64,000 nt of DNA, from positions 10,451,703 through 10,515,702 of the forward strand of contig CM047431.1 of assembly GCA_026168455.1 (NCBI GenBank), written 5' to 3'. The translations under genes and the position numbers were made by a program. How positions within the stretch are numbered: the first letter of the stretch is position 1; each line of letters begins with the position of its first letter. This document shows, piece by piece, positions 1-10,304 of this stretch. The DNA is from Theocolax elegans (lineage: Eukaryota > Arthropoda > Insecta > Hymenoptera > Cerocephalidae). The notes below the pieces were generated by a model that worked only from the letters and a program-made list of their open reading frames with translations, had not been told where the DNA came from and did no database searches.

Positions 1-1758
1 ATCAAAAAAATTCTCAACTTTTGATCTTAAGGCTTCGTATCATCAAATAGAAATTGGCGAACGAGACCGTCACAAAACCGCGTTTGTTACAAATGGAGAT
101 TTGTACCATTTTAACCGAGGAAGCTTCGGGCTACGAACAATGCCGGCTACATTCTCAAGAGCACTTTCAATTGCACTCGCTGGACTTATCAATAAAGAAC
201 TTTTTTGCTTTATTGATGATATTATCTGTTATTCGGAGACTCTACAAGAGCATATTACAAGATTAGAGAATTTATTTATTAGATTGCAAAAAGCGGTTTT
301 AAAATTACAACCAGAGAAATGTGAATTTTTAAAAAAAAAACAGTTACATATTTAGGTCATGTTATTAGTGCAGAAGGAGTTAAATCAGAGTCGCTGAAAA
401 TTGAAGCTGTACGAAAATTTCCACACCCTCAAAATGCTAAAAATATCAAGCAATTTTTGGGTTTAGCAGGCTACTATAGAAGATTTATTTATCAATTTTC
501 AAAAATTGCAAAACCTTTAACGGATTTGTTAAAAAAGGACGTTCAATTTAAATGGTCAGAAGAAACAGAAAAGGCATTTGAGACATTACGCATTAGTTTA
601 TGCGAAAAACCAGTATTAATTTTTCCAAATTTCGAAATTACTTTCAATCTAACGACCGACGTTTCGGGATATGCAATTGCTGGAGTCTTAAGTCAAGGTG
701 AGATAGGGAAAGATCAACCCGTTGCATACGTCTCTCGAGTTCTTTCGGATGTTGAAAAACGTTGGGACACGTTTAACAAAGAAGGACTAGCAATAATATT
801 TTGTATTAAGCATTTCTGACCATATTTATTTGGACGAAAATTTTATCTTATAACAGATCATAAACCACTGTTATGGTTACAAACGCACAAGGACCGGAAT
901 TCACGAGTTACGCGATGGCGCCTTATGCTCGCGGAGTACGATTTCGAAATTAAATACAGACCGGGTCGCTTAAATGTAGCAGACGCACTGTCTAGAAACC
1001 CCATAGACAAGGTCCTAGTTATTACGAGAAGCAAGGCAATAGCGGCAGGTGATGAGCCCGTGTCTAGCCTAGTTGAACCACTGCGGGGTATGACCACGAG
1101 AGCGAAGGCGGGTCGCCAGGTAGACCAGCGATATTTAGACGCGATAGAGGCTCTACGCCCGCAAAGGAAAAGAAAAAACGAGAGGCGAGCGAACGAACAA
1201 TCACCGGACCGTGGAGAAGGAACGCACGACGATACGGTGGCGGAAACTTTCGTTCACTCGGAAAATGCGCGGTTACGCTTACACGAAGTTCTTGATCATG
1301 TTAATGAATCATTACTTGAAAACGATCCGCAATTCAGTCCTGATCAAATAAACGAAGATACGTCGATCTATGAAGAACAATTTAATCAAATTAACGATAA
1401 ACAAGTAATTATTACGTGTAGAGAAAAATTATTTATGCGTAAGGACAATTATATGTATTTTATTACTACAACAGGAGAACCATGCGACGATGGGGCTTCG
1501 CAATTAAAACTACAGAATAAATTACCAAGATTCAAGAAAATGCAGGTTGGAATACCAGTTTTGATAAATGTAAATACAATTCATATAGCATTACCGATAC
1601 GAACAGAATCGTTAATCGGGCTAAGTGGAATTGATAATAACCTAAATTTGTTATGCAAAAATCTTTATTTAACTTTAGATACAACACAGATAAAATCAAT
1701 AAGTATAGCGAAAACCGATAGAATTGAAAATTTAGAGTGGGGATTAGTTTTAGAATAA
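1..1758 (+). pseudogene. pol: pol: reverse transcriptase (partial) and RNase H, broken
   Basis: The window opens inside the RT palm. The motif FDLKASYHQIEI is encoded near 20-55 with its catalytic aspartate codon at 23-25, and the second catalytic pair is read as FIDD in place of YxDD. The RT frame shifts within a run of A near 331-341. It resumes as the thumb and connection ([11 protein letters not shown]) and the Ty3-type RNase H (TTDVSGYAIAGVLSQG, then ITDHKPLLW and DALSRNP). An in-frame TGA at 817-819 interrupts RNase H; reading continues in the same frame to TAA at 1756-1758 through a charged, Arg-rich linker. This is the polymerase of a Ty3/gypsy retrotransposon, which makes cDNA inside virus-like particles. 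At least one frameshift and one nonsense codon make it non-functional. Confidence 0.9.
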
Positions 1759-2824
1759 CTGAAAGGAGTTTTTAGTCGAGGCACGGTAAAATTAATTGTT
1801 TGTTTAGGTCTAATACGATATCCGACACTAGACGATCGAATTCCGATTATAGAAGAAGCCCACTGTTCGGCTATAGGAGGACATAGAGGCGTCACAAAAA
1901 CCTATAACCGTAATGTTTGAATTGCCAATTAAAGAAATTGGTTAGGGTTAAAACTAGAGCTCCAATGGTCATTACAAACTCGGGAACGCACGCTATGGAC
2001 CGAATAAGTATGGATATTGTTGGTCCCTTATGCAAAACCAATCGGGGAAACGAGTACATTTTAACCTTCCAAGACTTATTAACTAAATTTGCATTAGCTG
2101 AGCCTTTGGCGCGAATTTCGGCCATGGATGTAGCGAACGGTTTAATAAGAAAAGTCATATGCATATTTGGCGCACCTTGAATAATCCTTACGGATCAAGG
2201 TACGAATTTCATGAGTAAATTAATGAAAAGAATAGCAAAAATATTTAGAATTAAACAAACTAAAACCACAGCGTTCCACCCACAATCAAACGGTGAACTT
2301 GAAAGATCGCACTCAAGTCTTATTGAATACTTGAAATTTTTGGACATAGTAATCGAACAGATTGGGACGATTATTTGGATTTGGCTACCTTCAATTTTAA
2401 CACGGGAATTAGAGAGTCTACATGGCATACGCCGTTTGAACTCGTGTTCGGCCGACTGGCACGCACACCTTCGAACACACCGGTCGAAACAGACAACCTA
2501 GCGCCTACATACGGTGGTTATCTTGAAGATTTAGTCAAGCGCCTAAACAGTCTACAAAACATAGCCCAACAAAATCTTTTAAAGGCAAAACTCCGAGCCA
2601 AGAAATACTAAACTCAAAAGGTAAACGTTTTAACACTACAAATCGGTGACTACGTATGGCTGCAAAAAGGGCCAAAACCTAAGAAATTTGACGATCAATA
2701 CTCGGGTCCATTTTTAGTTCTAGATGTTTCCGACAATGGGAATGTAAAAATTCAAATAAATGGAAGTAAAAATGAAATAGTGCACATGAATCGCTTACGT
2801 AAATCGCATATTGAAACCGAATAA
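1759..2824 (+). pseudogene. pol: integrase, broken, zinc finger partly deleted
   Basis: The histidine half of the HHCC zinc finger (HCSAIGGHRG) is read up to a TGA at 1918-1920. The sequence then jumps frame directly to the region after the first zinc-finger cysteine (CQLKKL). Compared with the complete integrase at 44579-45790, the segment between them, including one cysteine, is missing. The catalytic core follows with the three acidic positions visible: D in MDIVGP, D in LTDQGTNF and E in NGELERSHSS. An in-frame TGA (2178-2180) lies just before the second aspartate. A later frame carries the C-terminal region with a GPF (GPY/F) module, ending at TAA 2822-2824. Two or more frameshifts, internal stops and the zinc-finger deletion show a dead copy. 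Confidence 0.88.
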
Positions 2825-3062
2825 GCTTGTTGGTGTTTAAATTTAATATAATGACGAATGTAAATAAAAAAATAATAAGCCATGTATATAGCAAAACCTT
2901 AACAATGATATGTATTTTCACAAATGCAAAAATGCTAAGGAAATCAATAAAGAATCAGTCAATAGATTCTGATAATTATAAGAAAAAAAACGAAAAGATA
3001 AAACTAAGCATTTTTGCAACGGTTATATAAATAAAAAAAAAACACTTTCATGAACTTATTTA

Positions 3063-5048
3063 ATGTTGCGGATGAGTTGTAAAACACTATTGGCCATCAT
3101 TTATCTCACAACAATTATACCAAGGAACATCTATATTAACGCAATCATAGGGTACGACTGTTCGCAGCACGTCTCAAATTTAACAACATTTTCGTTAAGT
3201 CACGTAGGAGAATGCAATATACCTGAACCTGTAATAAATACAACAAAAAATTATGTACGACTATTGCAATTAAATGATTTTTCAAGCACTCATGTAAAGC
3301 TTTATAAAGTAGAAATAAAAAGATCGCTGACATACTGCGGCGCGCTTTCGCATATAAAAGACAAAAATAGAGGGGAGGTTCAGTTTATTGATGAAATTTC
3401 TGGGGAAGAATGTAATAGAATGCATGTATCCCGCGCACACCGAGTACGAGACGAAGTAATAAGTAACTTAAAACTGACCGGATCGATTGTCCACCCAATG
3501 ACGTTTGTTGGGAAGGTAGGTCAAGCAGGAGATTGTAGTAACGCGGAAATGTACGCGGATCCATATGGTATTTTTGACGATGCTATAGTCACGGGCTATG
3601 TTACCATTACTTTAAGGGATTACTATGCACCGGTAAACTTAAATGCTAACGAGGTTATTTTACGATCCGGTATGCGGTGTAAGTTTAATCAAGATGATTG
3701 TATTGACGTAGAAGCAGGGTATGCCTTTTGGGATAGGTTACCAGTACAGGCATGCGAACGCAGTAAATACTCAGAATTATACGCGGGTTATGTTAATAAA
3801 GTTGTAGAACAAGGCAATGAGCAACATCCGGTATATGTTATGAAATCGAGCGAGATAACCTTTGCTTTCACGACTTTAGGACAAATTCCGGTGTGTTCTT
3901 ATTAATTAATTAGAAAAGAGCATCCAAAATTATTTTTCTGGAAGGACCAATAACAGAAACCTTCCAAGCCGTAAGAAATCCGTCAATAGAAAATCTTGAC
4001 ATTTTTGCATACGTAAACTTTAAATTCGTTTACGTAGAAAAATCTATTAAAGGACAATTAAAAACATTATATCGCAAATTAATTTTGCAAAAATGCGAAT
4101 TGGAAAGAAGAGTTATATCAAATGCATTAAGCATTGCAGCAACAGCACCTGACGTTTTTGCATATCAAATCATGAAAAAAGTGGTTACATGGGCTTGGTA
4201 GCCGGAGAAGTTGTGCACTTAATGAAGTGCGTACAAATTGACGTTCAACGAAGAGAAACTACAAAATGTTACCAAGAGTTACCAGTAACCAAAGACGGCA
4301 AAGATTATTTTTTGACGCCAAGGACACATATTTTAAAACAATATGGGACCGAAGCTGCCTGCAGTGTTCTGATTCCTCCTATGTTCTTACTAGGGGAAGA
4401 TTGGTTTACTATTTTACCAAGAGGAACAACTAAGGGAGTAAAACCAGACATTTTAAAACCAACTACTAAAAATAACTGGAATTACACACCGCCAACCGAA
4501 TTTGCAAAAAGCGGAATTTACACTCAAGCGGAGATCCAAGCACTAAGAAAACACCTTATGTTTCCCGTAGAAAGGCCAACCATGTTGAACACAATTGCAT
4601 TAGGAATGACCGGGAAAAAGGTAGATAAAAACGGTATTTCTATTACCCGATTATTCGATGAAGAAGCGTTGACAGAATTAGACAATAACACTTGGATGAA
4701 AATTTGGGGGCAATTATGTACTTTCGGATCATTTAGCGCAGATATTATAGGCATTTTTATGATAGGGCGTTTATAAAATTTTTAGTTGATACCATTTTAC
4801 ATGGTTACGCTTTGTATAGTTTATATGGGTGGTCACTTTATGTTATAGCAGCCATTTGGAATTCAGTCACTCAATTATTACTGCACGCCGCAAGGGATAA
4901 ACCAACGCGTGACGCAAGGAAAAAGAGGGAAGAACAAACTACACCTTCGGAAGTAGCGGGCGCTCGAGCGGAACATTTTTCGGACTCACACGTACCTTTC
5001 GCCCCGCCCGAACCTAGCATCTACACGGCACAACCTACTGTGAATTGA
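3063..5048 (+). pseudogene. env: Glycoprotein gene 1 (chuvirus-type class of envelope), broken
   Basis: An ORF of 280 codons starts at ATG 3063 with a hydrophobic signal-peptide-like N-terminus (about residues 8-28), followed by a cysteine-rich ectodomain with several N-x-S/T sites. In-frame TAA (3903-3905) ends it. Homologous-looking sequence continues through at least three more frame changes, one block being open at 4189-4776. It ends in a membrane-spanning, tyrosine/tryptophan-rich stretch (from about 4812) and a basic, Pro-rich tail stopping at 5048. The cysteine spacing near the mature N-terminus and the overall layout resemble chuvirus (Mononegavirales) glycoproteins, which are known to have been captured by insect LTR retrotransposons. 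It is a decayed copy: one nonsense codon and several frameshifts. Family assignment is from motif recall and needs a profile search. Confidence 0.7.
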
Positions 5049-5139
5049 ATGGACGATGATGTAGATCGATGGGAAAATCGAAATCTTTCATGCTACAGGC
5101 CAATTCTGCCGTATCCAGTTCTTTACTACGCAAGATTAT

Positions 5140-5664
5140 AGGTTTATGCCCTAAAATACATGAAAATTAGTGATTTTAAGAGGTTTACGAGGCATAACTT
5201 ACACCAGCGGTCTTGGCCAATAATCTAACCACCGCCATTCGAAAGCTCTCGAAAAATGTGATCTTTTGAGCCGTGTTAGATCATAATCGATCGTGGCGTG
5301 GTCGCCTTTTTTTGATATTCAATATTTCCGGGCGTTCTATCTCTTCGAGATTTTAAAATTAAGAATTGTAATCCAGCTCGATAAGTTCTAAAGATTATTT
5401 TAAACAAAAGTTGTTTGTAATGTTTTTTCAAAAAAATTAATAGATTTTGAGATAAATGGCTTTGAAAATAAAAATTTTTTTAAAAAATTGAAAAATTTTA
5501 TTTTTCATGGTGGAATAACTCTTAGGCAAATTATTTTCAACACCTAAAATTTTTTTTCTATCTTCTGAAAGATATTTCCAGCCTGTTCTCAAATTTTGGA
5601 GCGATTTAAAATTTTTATCGTACCATTTGACGTGAAATAGCCCATATATATATATATATATATG
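5140..5664 (+). repeat. Repeat Z, copy 1 (5'-truncated), ends in (TA)n
   Basis: This block matches 35815-36333 with scattered substitutions. Shared words include TTGGCCAATAATCTAACCACC near 5215-5235 and GTGGCGTGGTCGCC near 5294. Both copies end in GAAATAGCCC followed by a TA microsatellite. The copy at 35775 has a complete inverted-repeat head that is missing here. It interrupts the element carrying pol and the glycoproteins: just upstream a short ORF (ATG 5050) runs into it and is stopped at about 5142. No coding capacity is evident. Confidence 0.85.
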
Positions 5665-5743
5665 TATATACATAATACCTATATTTAGACAGTATAGGAA
5701 TATTCTATAAGTTTAAACAGTATACTATATTAATAAAAAAAAA

Positions 5744-6232
5744 ATGTCAGTTTTAGTAAGAAATTGGGAGCGACTTTGCTATTTTTGTCATAATACATAC
5801 TTGTGCCATTATTGTTATACGACAAAATTATCACATATAGAAAGAATTCGGTTTTCATTAACTGCTACACGAACGATACGCGAATTAATTTGTACTTTTA
5901 CTGATCTAAAATGTTTTTGTTGCGGACTCCCAATTCCTTTCAAAAGTTGTCTTATCGAGCAAGAAGTTAAATGCAATGGATATGTACTAACGCGCGTAAA
6001 TGGCGGACTACACGAATGTATAACATCGCAGTTACAACCTCGAGAACAACGTAAATGGAATTTCTTGACTCCAGCGCGAGTAAATAAACAAAATAGTATT
6101 CTATTCGAAGAGAGCACGAAAGTATTATGTAAACGAAGCACTAAAGGAATCGACCAACATACAGAAACCAGTAGAGCAGAATCAACAAATCCAAAGATTC
6201 AAGAGGTGAAAAAAGAAAATAAAGCTGAATAA
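5744..6232 (+). CDS. Small Cys-rich accessory ORF, 162 aa, unknown function
   Basis: The ORF is intact, with ATG at 5744 after an A-rich run. Cysteines cluster in the N-terminal 92 residues: C12-x2-C15, C21-x2-C24, then C50, C57, C59, C60, C69, C77 and C92. This suggests one or two small zinc-binding modules. The C-terminal third is basic and acidic without cysteine and ends in a Lys/Glu-rich tail. There is no signal peptide or membrane segment, so a cytoplasmic or nuclear protein is likely. It lies between the two glycoprotein genes of the LTR element on the same strand. I do not recognise the family. It stays open while its neighbours are broken, which may reflect short length, late decay or selection. 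Confidence 0.55.
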   Translation: MSVLVRNWERLCYFCHNTYLCHYCYTTKLSHIERIRFSLTATRTIRELICTFTDLKCFCCGLPIPFKSCLIEQEVKCNGYVLTRVNGGLHECITSQLQPREQRKWNFLTPARVNKQNSILFEESTKVLCKRSTKGIDQHTETSRAESTNPKIQEVKKENKAE

Positions 6233-6411
6233 AAGAAATTATGCGTATACCGATGATATTAAGCGCGTATTGAAATAAATCTCAGAGAAACATAAAAATA
6301 TGTGTAATTAACATAATACGATAAATTGGAATGCATAGGAAAAATATGTTAAAAAAATATATATATATACAAACGCACATAAATAAAAGAACGATATGTT
6401 GGACATAAAAA

Positions 6412-6434
6412 AGTTTTTTATTATTATGTTACAG
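6412..6434 (+). promoter_or_regulatory. Putative splice acceptor for the second glycoprotein mRNA
   Basis: A T-rich tract (6413-6430) ends in ATGTTACAG at 6434, a good acceptor consensus. The downstream glycoprotein reading frame is open from here, but no good ATG with a signal peptide is found at its start. Errantivirus env mRNAs are known to be spliced, with the leader supplied by an upstream exon; that this site is used is an inference. Confidence 0.4.
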
Positions 6435-8136
6435 ACAAAATAGCAATTGTAACAGAGCGAAATAACCCCGGCATCATTTTTAATCGATTGCAAGAAATAG
6501 ACTTTATTAAACAAGAATGGTGTATAATAACTACAATTGACACGCAGAAAGTTTTCGGAATCCAAGAAAATTTTACAAAAATAATACAAGATATTGTACA
6601 ATCCGACACGTATACAAGGCTAAAGGACGCGGTAATGATAAGCAGAATTTATTTATTACAAGAAAAAATGCGCGAGTTCTCTAGAATAAGAGACGCTTAT
6701 ATCACTTCAGCGACTTCATATTCGTCAGGGGACGAAGTTTTAGATAAGGGGGGGGGGACAAAAACGCATTTACAAAAAATTCATCACTAGATATAGTACC
6801 AATTATTACGCAAATGAGACATCACTCTCGAGAAGCAATGTTAGGAAGAGGTACAGCAAAGGCATACATAGATAATGAAATCGTGCAAACTTTAGAAAAA
6901 ATGTCTGTAGAAATGAAGCAACTGGAAGCAATATTACAAATACTACAAGGAGAAAAAGGAGTAATAGATATCGATATATCACGAGTTGAGGAAACAATTA
7001 ATCTAGCATTACAAAATTTGGATAGTTACTTGGATATAGCCAACACGATAACAAGTTTATTGTTAACAACAAAGTTTTCCGGCGCTACAAGAAATTTAAG
7101 AATTATTTTAAAAATGAGAGAAAAAGTATCCGAAACCATGAGTCCGGTAAAAATTGAACAAATAAATGCGGCGATAATTGCCGAGTTCGCTCCAAGAGAA
7201 TTAACAATTTATAAAGATCACATAATTATGCAAATAATAATGCCAATGGTAGGAAAGGAAACGCACACCTTGTACAAAATGCTTCTAGTGCCAGTTTTCC
7301 AACAAAGGGATTTAATCCATAATGCAGCGTACATTCAACCCAAGGACGATTTTATAGCTTCTCTTCCCGACGGGGAAAAACACACCTTTTTAAGTACAAC
7401 GCAGCTGTCGAGATACATTAAATTACAAAGGAATTACATATGCGTAAGGGAAAACCCTGTGCATCTCCAACGAGAGTGTGAAAGCAAATTATTACTGGAA
7501 CAAGATTATGCAACTTTTAGTTCATGTAGAAATAATTTTATGAAAGGCAAGAACTTATACATCATTAAAACTGCTCATCCAAGACACTATGTTTACTCAG
7601 TCGCAAAGCCTACAATCGTAAATGTATTTTGCCCAGGATTCGAGGAGACATACACTTTTCAACATGCAGGAACGATTTCCCTCTCAGCGGGCTGCCACTT
7701 TAAGGTTCATGATAACATCTACTACGCTTCATAGCTGCTGGTGAGAGAAAAGGACACGTACTATTTACCACCATTGCAGTTGATCGGAGCAGGGAAAAAC
7801 CTTCCGAGTGATTTAAAACCGGATAAAACTATTAATGTTAAAATTGAAAATCAAATAACTGATGCTTACTTACATGGATTGGTTATTACACTAATGCTTT
7901 TTGCCGGATGCTTATTACTAAGTCGATATATTTTCCAAAAATGTATTAGGAAATCAAGAGAAGACAAAGTAGAGTACGTCCCAATGCGACCAGTTGATCC
8001 GACAATACAATGGAATTTCTTACCTCGAGAACACGTATATGCAACTCCGAGAACACCACCCAAGACGTATGAACCAGAACCACCTCCGAACACGCCAGTT
8101 TTATCCGAGAAAACTGAACCAAGTAACAATGTTTAA
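6435..8136 (+). pseudogene. env: Glycoprotein gene 2 (baculovirus-F / errantivirus Env type), broken
   Basis: Three open blocks together make one class I type fusion-glycoprotein gene. The first (to about 6755) is joined to the second (6814-7734) across a run of ten G near 6748-6757, where the frame slips. The second and third (7741-8136) are in the same frame, separated by a single TAG (7732-7734). Visible features are a long helical, coiled-coil-like region (about 6850-7150), paired cysteines in the C-terminal ectodomain, a membrane segment (LVITLMLFAGCLLL, about 7876-7920) and a proline-rich cytoplasmic tail. This matches the Baculo_F-like envelopes of errantiviruses. It is unrelated in sequence to the glycoprotein gene at 3063. 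One homopolymer slip and one nonsense codon are the only clear lesions, so decay is recent or partly a sequencing effect. Confidence 0.72.
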
Positions 8137-8500
8137 TGCACTTAAAAATGACTTATAATTAACAATTACTTACTATAATAAATAAAATATATTGTAAACA
8201 GTATGCTTGCTTATCATTTAAATATACATGTTTGTTTATAAATAAATTATAATAACTTTCGAACTTGCGCAATAAGTAAATATATGTATATGAATAGGAC
8301 ATAGATTATAAAAAAAACCTTGATTTTATCTATTTCTTTTTATCCAATCCAAGGTTTTCCCTGAATCATAATTAAGTCACGGGGGTGGAGAAAACATAAA
8401 ATCCAACAGTACCAGCCTATAAATTAGGGGGTTTCACGCTTGACAATCTATTCTTACTTGTAGCAACAGCACGGCCACACGTCAACCCTCATCCACCAAG
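8137..8500 (+). other. Non-coding spacer between glycoprotein gene 2 and the Zn-cluster ORF
   Basis: The spacer is AT-rich to about 8340, then less so. A pyrimidine tract ending in ATCCAATCCAAG near 8353 could be a splice acceptor for the downstream ORF. No coding sequence is seen. Confidence 0.5.
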
Positions 8501-9163
8501 ATGAGCAACGACAACTGGGATATGGACATAGAACTCGATTCGTCAGTGAGGTGGATGATGGAACGACGAGCATTAAGAAGAACAACAGTCCTGTGGCAGC
8601 TTCTAAGGAAATACTTTTCTTTATGGGTATACCTGATGAGAGACGGACAAGTACGTCGAACAACTCGTGCCCGAATAGGAATAGCCGGACACCACTATCC
8701 AGCATACACTCCTGATGAAAGAATAGCCAGCCAATGGTGGAACACGCAACACGTACGAGAGAGGATCTGCAATGACTTAGATCCAAACACAGTACGGTAC
8801 CACCGGCAGAAGTACCGTAGTTTTCTGGAAAATGTAATGGACGGATTACTGGAGCCAGGAGTAACAAATCATTGGAACAGCGATCTGAACCTAGAGAGAT
8901 TATCCCTATTGGATTACGGCAGTCGGGAAGAAGTCGAACGACCAGCTCGTTGCGTGGAATGTGGTTTAAGGGTGAAGAACACGCGGCATTACTGCCCGCG
9001 ATGCGAATTCATTGGCCGATTTGACATCCCCAGATACCAAGGATTGAATTGTTGGTGCATCTGGGAATACGGAGATTTATCACTCCACGTCTGCGATTCA
9101 TGCAAGGAGGAAGTATACGAACTCCTCAGAAGACAAAGAAGGATAGCTGGACAAGAATATTAA
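8501..9163 (+). CDS. Intact 220-aa Zn-cluster accessory ORF, unknown function
   Basis: ATG at 8501 has a good context (CACCAAGATGAGC) and the frame is open for 220 codons to TAA. The N-terminal 150 residues are helical-looking and rich in Arg and Trp. The C-terminus holds a compact metal-binding cluster: C151-x2-C154, C165-x2-C168 (with H163), C184-x-C186, and H196-x-C198-x2-C201. The last ten residues are basic. There is no signal peptide or membrane helix. It is the last ORF before the polypurine tract of the LTR element. Its base composition looks distinctly less AT-rich than pol and the glycoprotein genes, hinting at separate acquisition. No family recognised; a zinc-binding regulator or silencing antagonist is possible but unproven. 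Confidence 0.65.
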   Translation: MSNDNWDMDIELDSSVRWMMERRALRRTTVLWQLLRKYFSLWVYLMRDGQVRRTTRARIGIAGHHYPAYTPDERIASQWWNTQHVRERICNDLDPNTVRYHRQKYRSFLENVMDGLLEPGVTNHWNSDLNLERLSLLDYGSREEVERPARCVECGLRVKNTRHYCPRCEFIGRFDIPRYQGLNCWCIWEYGDLSLHVCDSCKEEVYELLRRQRRIAGQEY

Positions 9164-9469
9164 CAAATAAATGATTTCTTCCTTTCTTTTAGCTTTTCCT
9201 TCCTCATGTTTATTTTCTTTTCTCTCCTTTTTCCTCTTTTAGATTTACTAGAATAAATGCACAAAATGAAAGAAAAATAAAAAAATATATATTCATATGC
9301 ATATATGTATTTATAAACAAAATACAATAATACACATATATATATATACCAATTTATATAGCAATAATTGTAATATCTAGTTTTTAAGAAAAAAAAAACA
9401 AACAACCACCAAAATAATAAAACAAGACAACAAACGTGTGGACGTTTACGCCTGGCGTTAAACTTCTCT
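9164..9469 (+). other. AT-rich 3' untranslated stretch with pyrimidine and TA runs
   Basis: After the Zn-cluster ORF there is a pyrimidine-rich tract (9178-9240), then AT-rich sequence with TA/CA repeats. No gene is seen. Confidence 0.6.
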
Positions 9470-9480
9470 AAGGGGAGAGG
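9470..9480 (+). other. Polypurine tract (plus-strand primer)
   Basis: AAGGGGAGAGG directly abuts TGTCGCG. A purine run ending exactly at a TG is the classic signature of the PPT that primes plus-strand DNA synthesis at the 3' LTR. Confidence 0.75.
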
Positions 9481-10239
9481 TGTCGCGTCATAATAGACGC
9501 AACGTACACACATGCGCGTACACATACACACAGACATACGCACACACGTGCGCACGCATTTAATACTCAAAGTAGGATGTCCTCGTCAAGACGGGAACCG
9601 CCTTGAAAAATTGTAGCCAATAACTTAATTAGAACACGCATGACAAAGAATAAATTAATTAAGTAAATGTACAATGTTGTAACCAAATTTGGTTGGTCAA
9701 GAGGAACCAAAACTCCACCCCAAACCCTTGATATAAATAGGGATGTCGCGCCGGGGGTGTGTGCTCTTGCTCTTTAGTTCTTTCTCAAGTAAGGTAAAAT
9801 CCTGTATCCAAAATTTAACGCGAAATAAAGCAAGAAAATCGAAAGTCATTGTTCAGTATCTTTAAACCTTCAAACTCCAGTCATTTTCCTATTCCCTTTA
9901 AAATCCCAATTAGTCTATACCGCATTTTTATTATAAGGGATCTTTTCATCGAGGATCAACGAGAGCGAGAAAGACAGCCGAGCAGTTGCAGCCACCGGTC
10001 AACCGTAGATCTCCCGCCCGATAAGGTTGGTTGTTTTCCTTTCCTCGCCTTCACTCATTGTTGCACCTCGGGCTTACCCATGCACGTAAATTTCGAAAGG
10101 GTCTATGACCTGTGCTATACCGAGGAGAATTGCCACCCATCCTTGACGCTATACGCGTACTAAAACGAGGAACTTCTATTTGTAATTTAAATTCAGTCCA
10201 TTTAATTTTTCTACGTTACCTCTACCCTAGGACGTAACA
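9481..10239 (+). repeat. LTR (3') of the env-bearing element
   Basis: It begins TGTCGCGTCATAATAGACGC immediately after the polypurine tract and ends GACGTAACA, giving TG...CA ends and 759 bp. A TATA box (TATAAATA, 9732-9739) is followed about 90 bp later by AATAAA (9824-9829), the expected U3-R order. No partner LTR lies in the window. The exact 3' end (10239) is chosen from the CA terminus and is less certain than the start. Confidence 0.72.
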
Positions 10240-10304
10240 ATATGCATTACCTCCATACTATAAATTATGATACACACTAGTGACAGAGCTTAGACTTAGT
10301 CAAC

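Larger units (their letters stand above)
1..10239 (+). mobile_element. Env-bearing Ty3/gypsy-type LTR retrotransposon, 5' part outside the window
   Basis: Same-strand order is RT, RNase H, integrase, glycoprotein gene 1, small Cys-rich ORF, glycoprotein gene 2, Zn-cluster ORF, polypurine tract and LTR, as expected for an endogenous retrovirus-like (errantivirus-type) element read 5' to 3'. gag, protease and the 5' LTR would lie left of base 1. pol and both glycoprotein genes carry stops and frameshifts, so the copy is dead, while the two small accessory ORFs are open. A copy of repeat Z (5140-5664) is inserted between the two glycoprotein genes. Assigning 5700-10239 to the same element as pol is an inference from strand, order and the single downstream LTR; a junction between two nested elements at repeat Z is the main alternative. 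Confidence 0.7.

Noticed and set aside
5815..6141. 108-codon minus-strand ORF
   Set aside because: Antisense shadow of the Cys-rich ORF at 5744-6232.
9160..9570. 136-codon minus-strand ORF rich in Tyr, Cys and Phe
   Set aside because: Low-complexity translation of TA/CA-rich DNA across the polypurine tract and LTR start.
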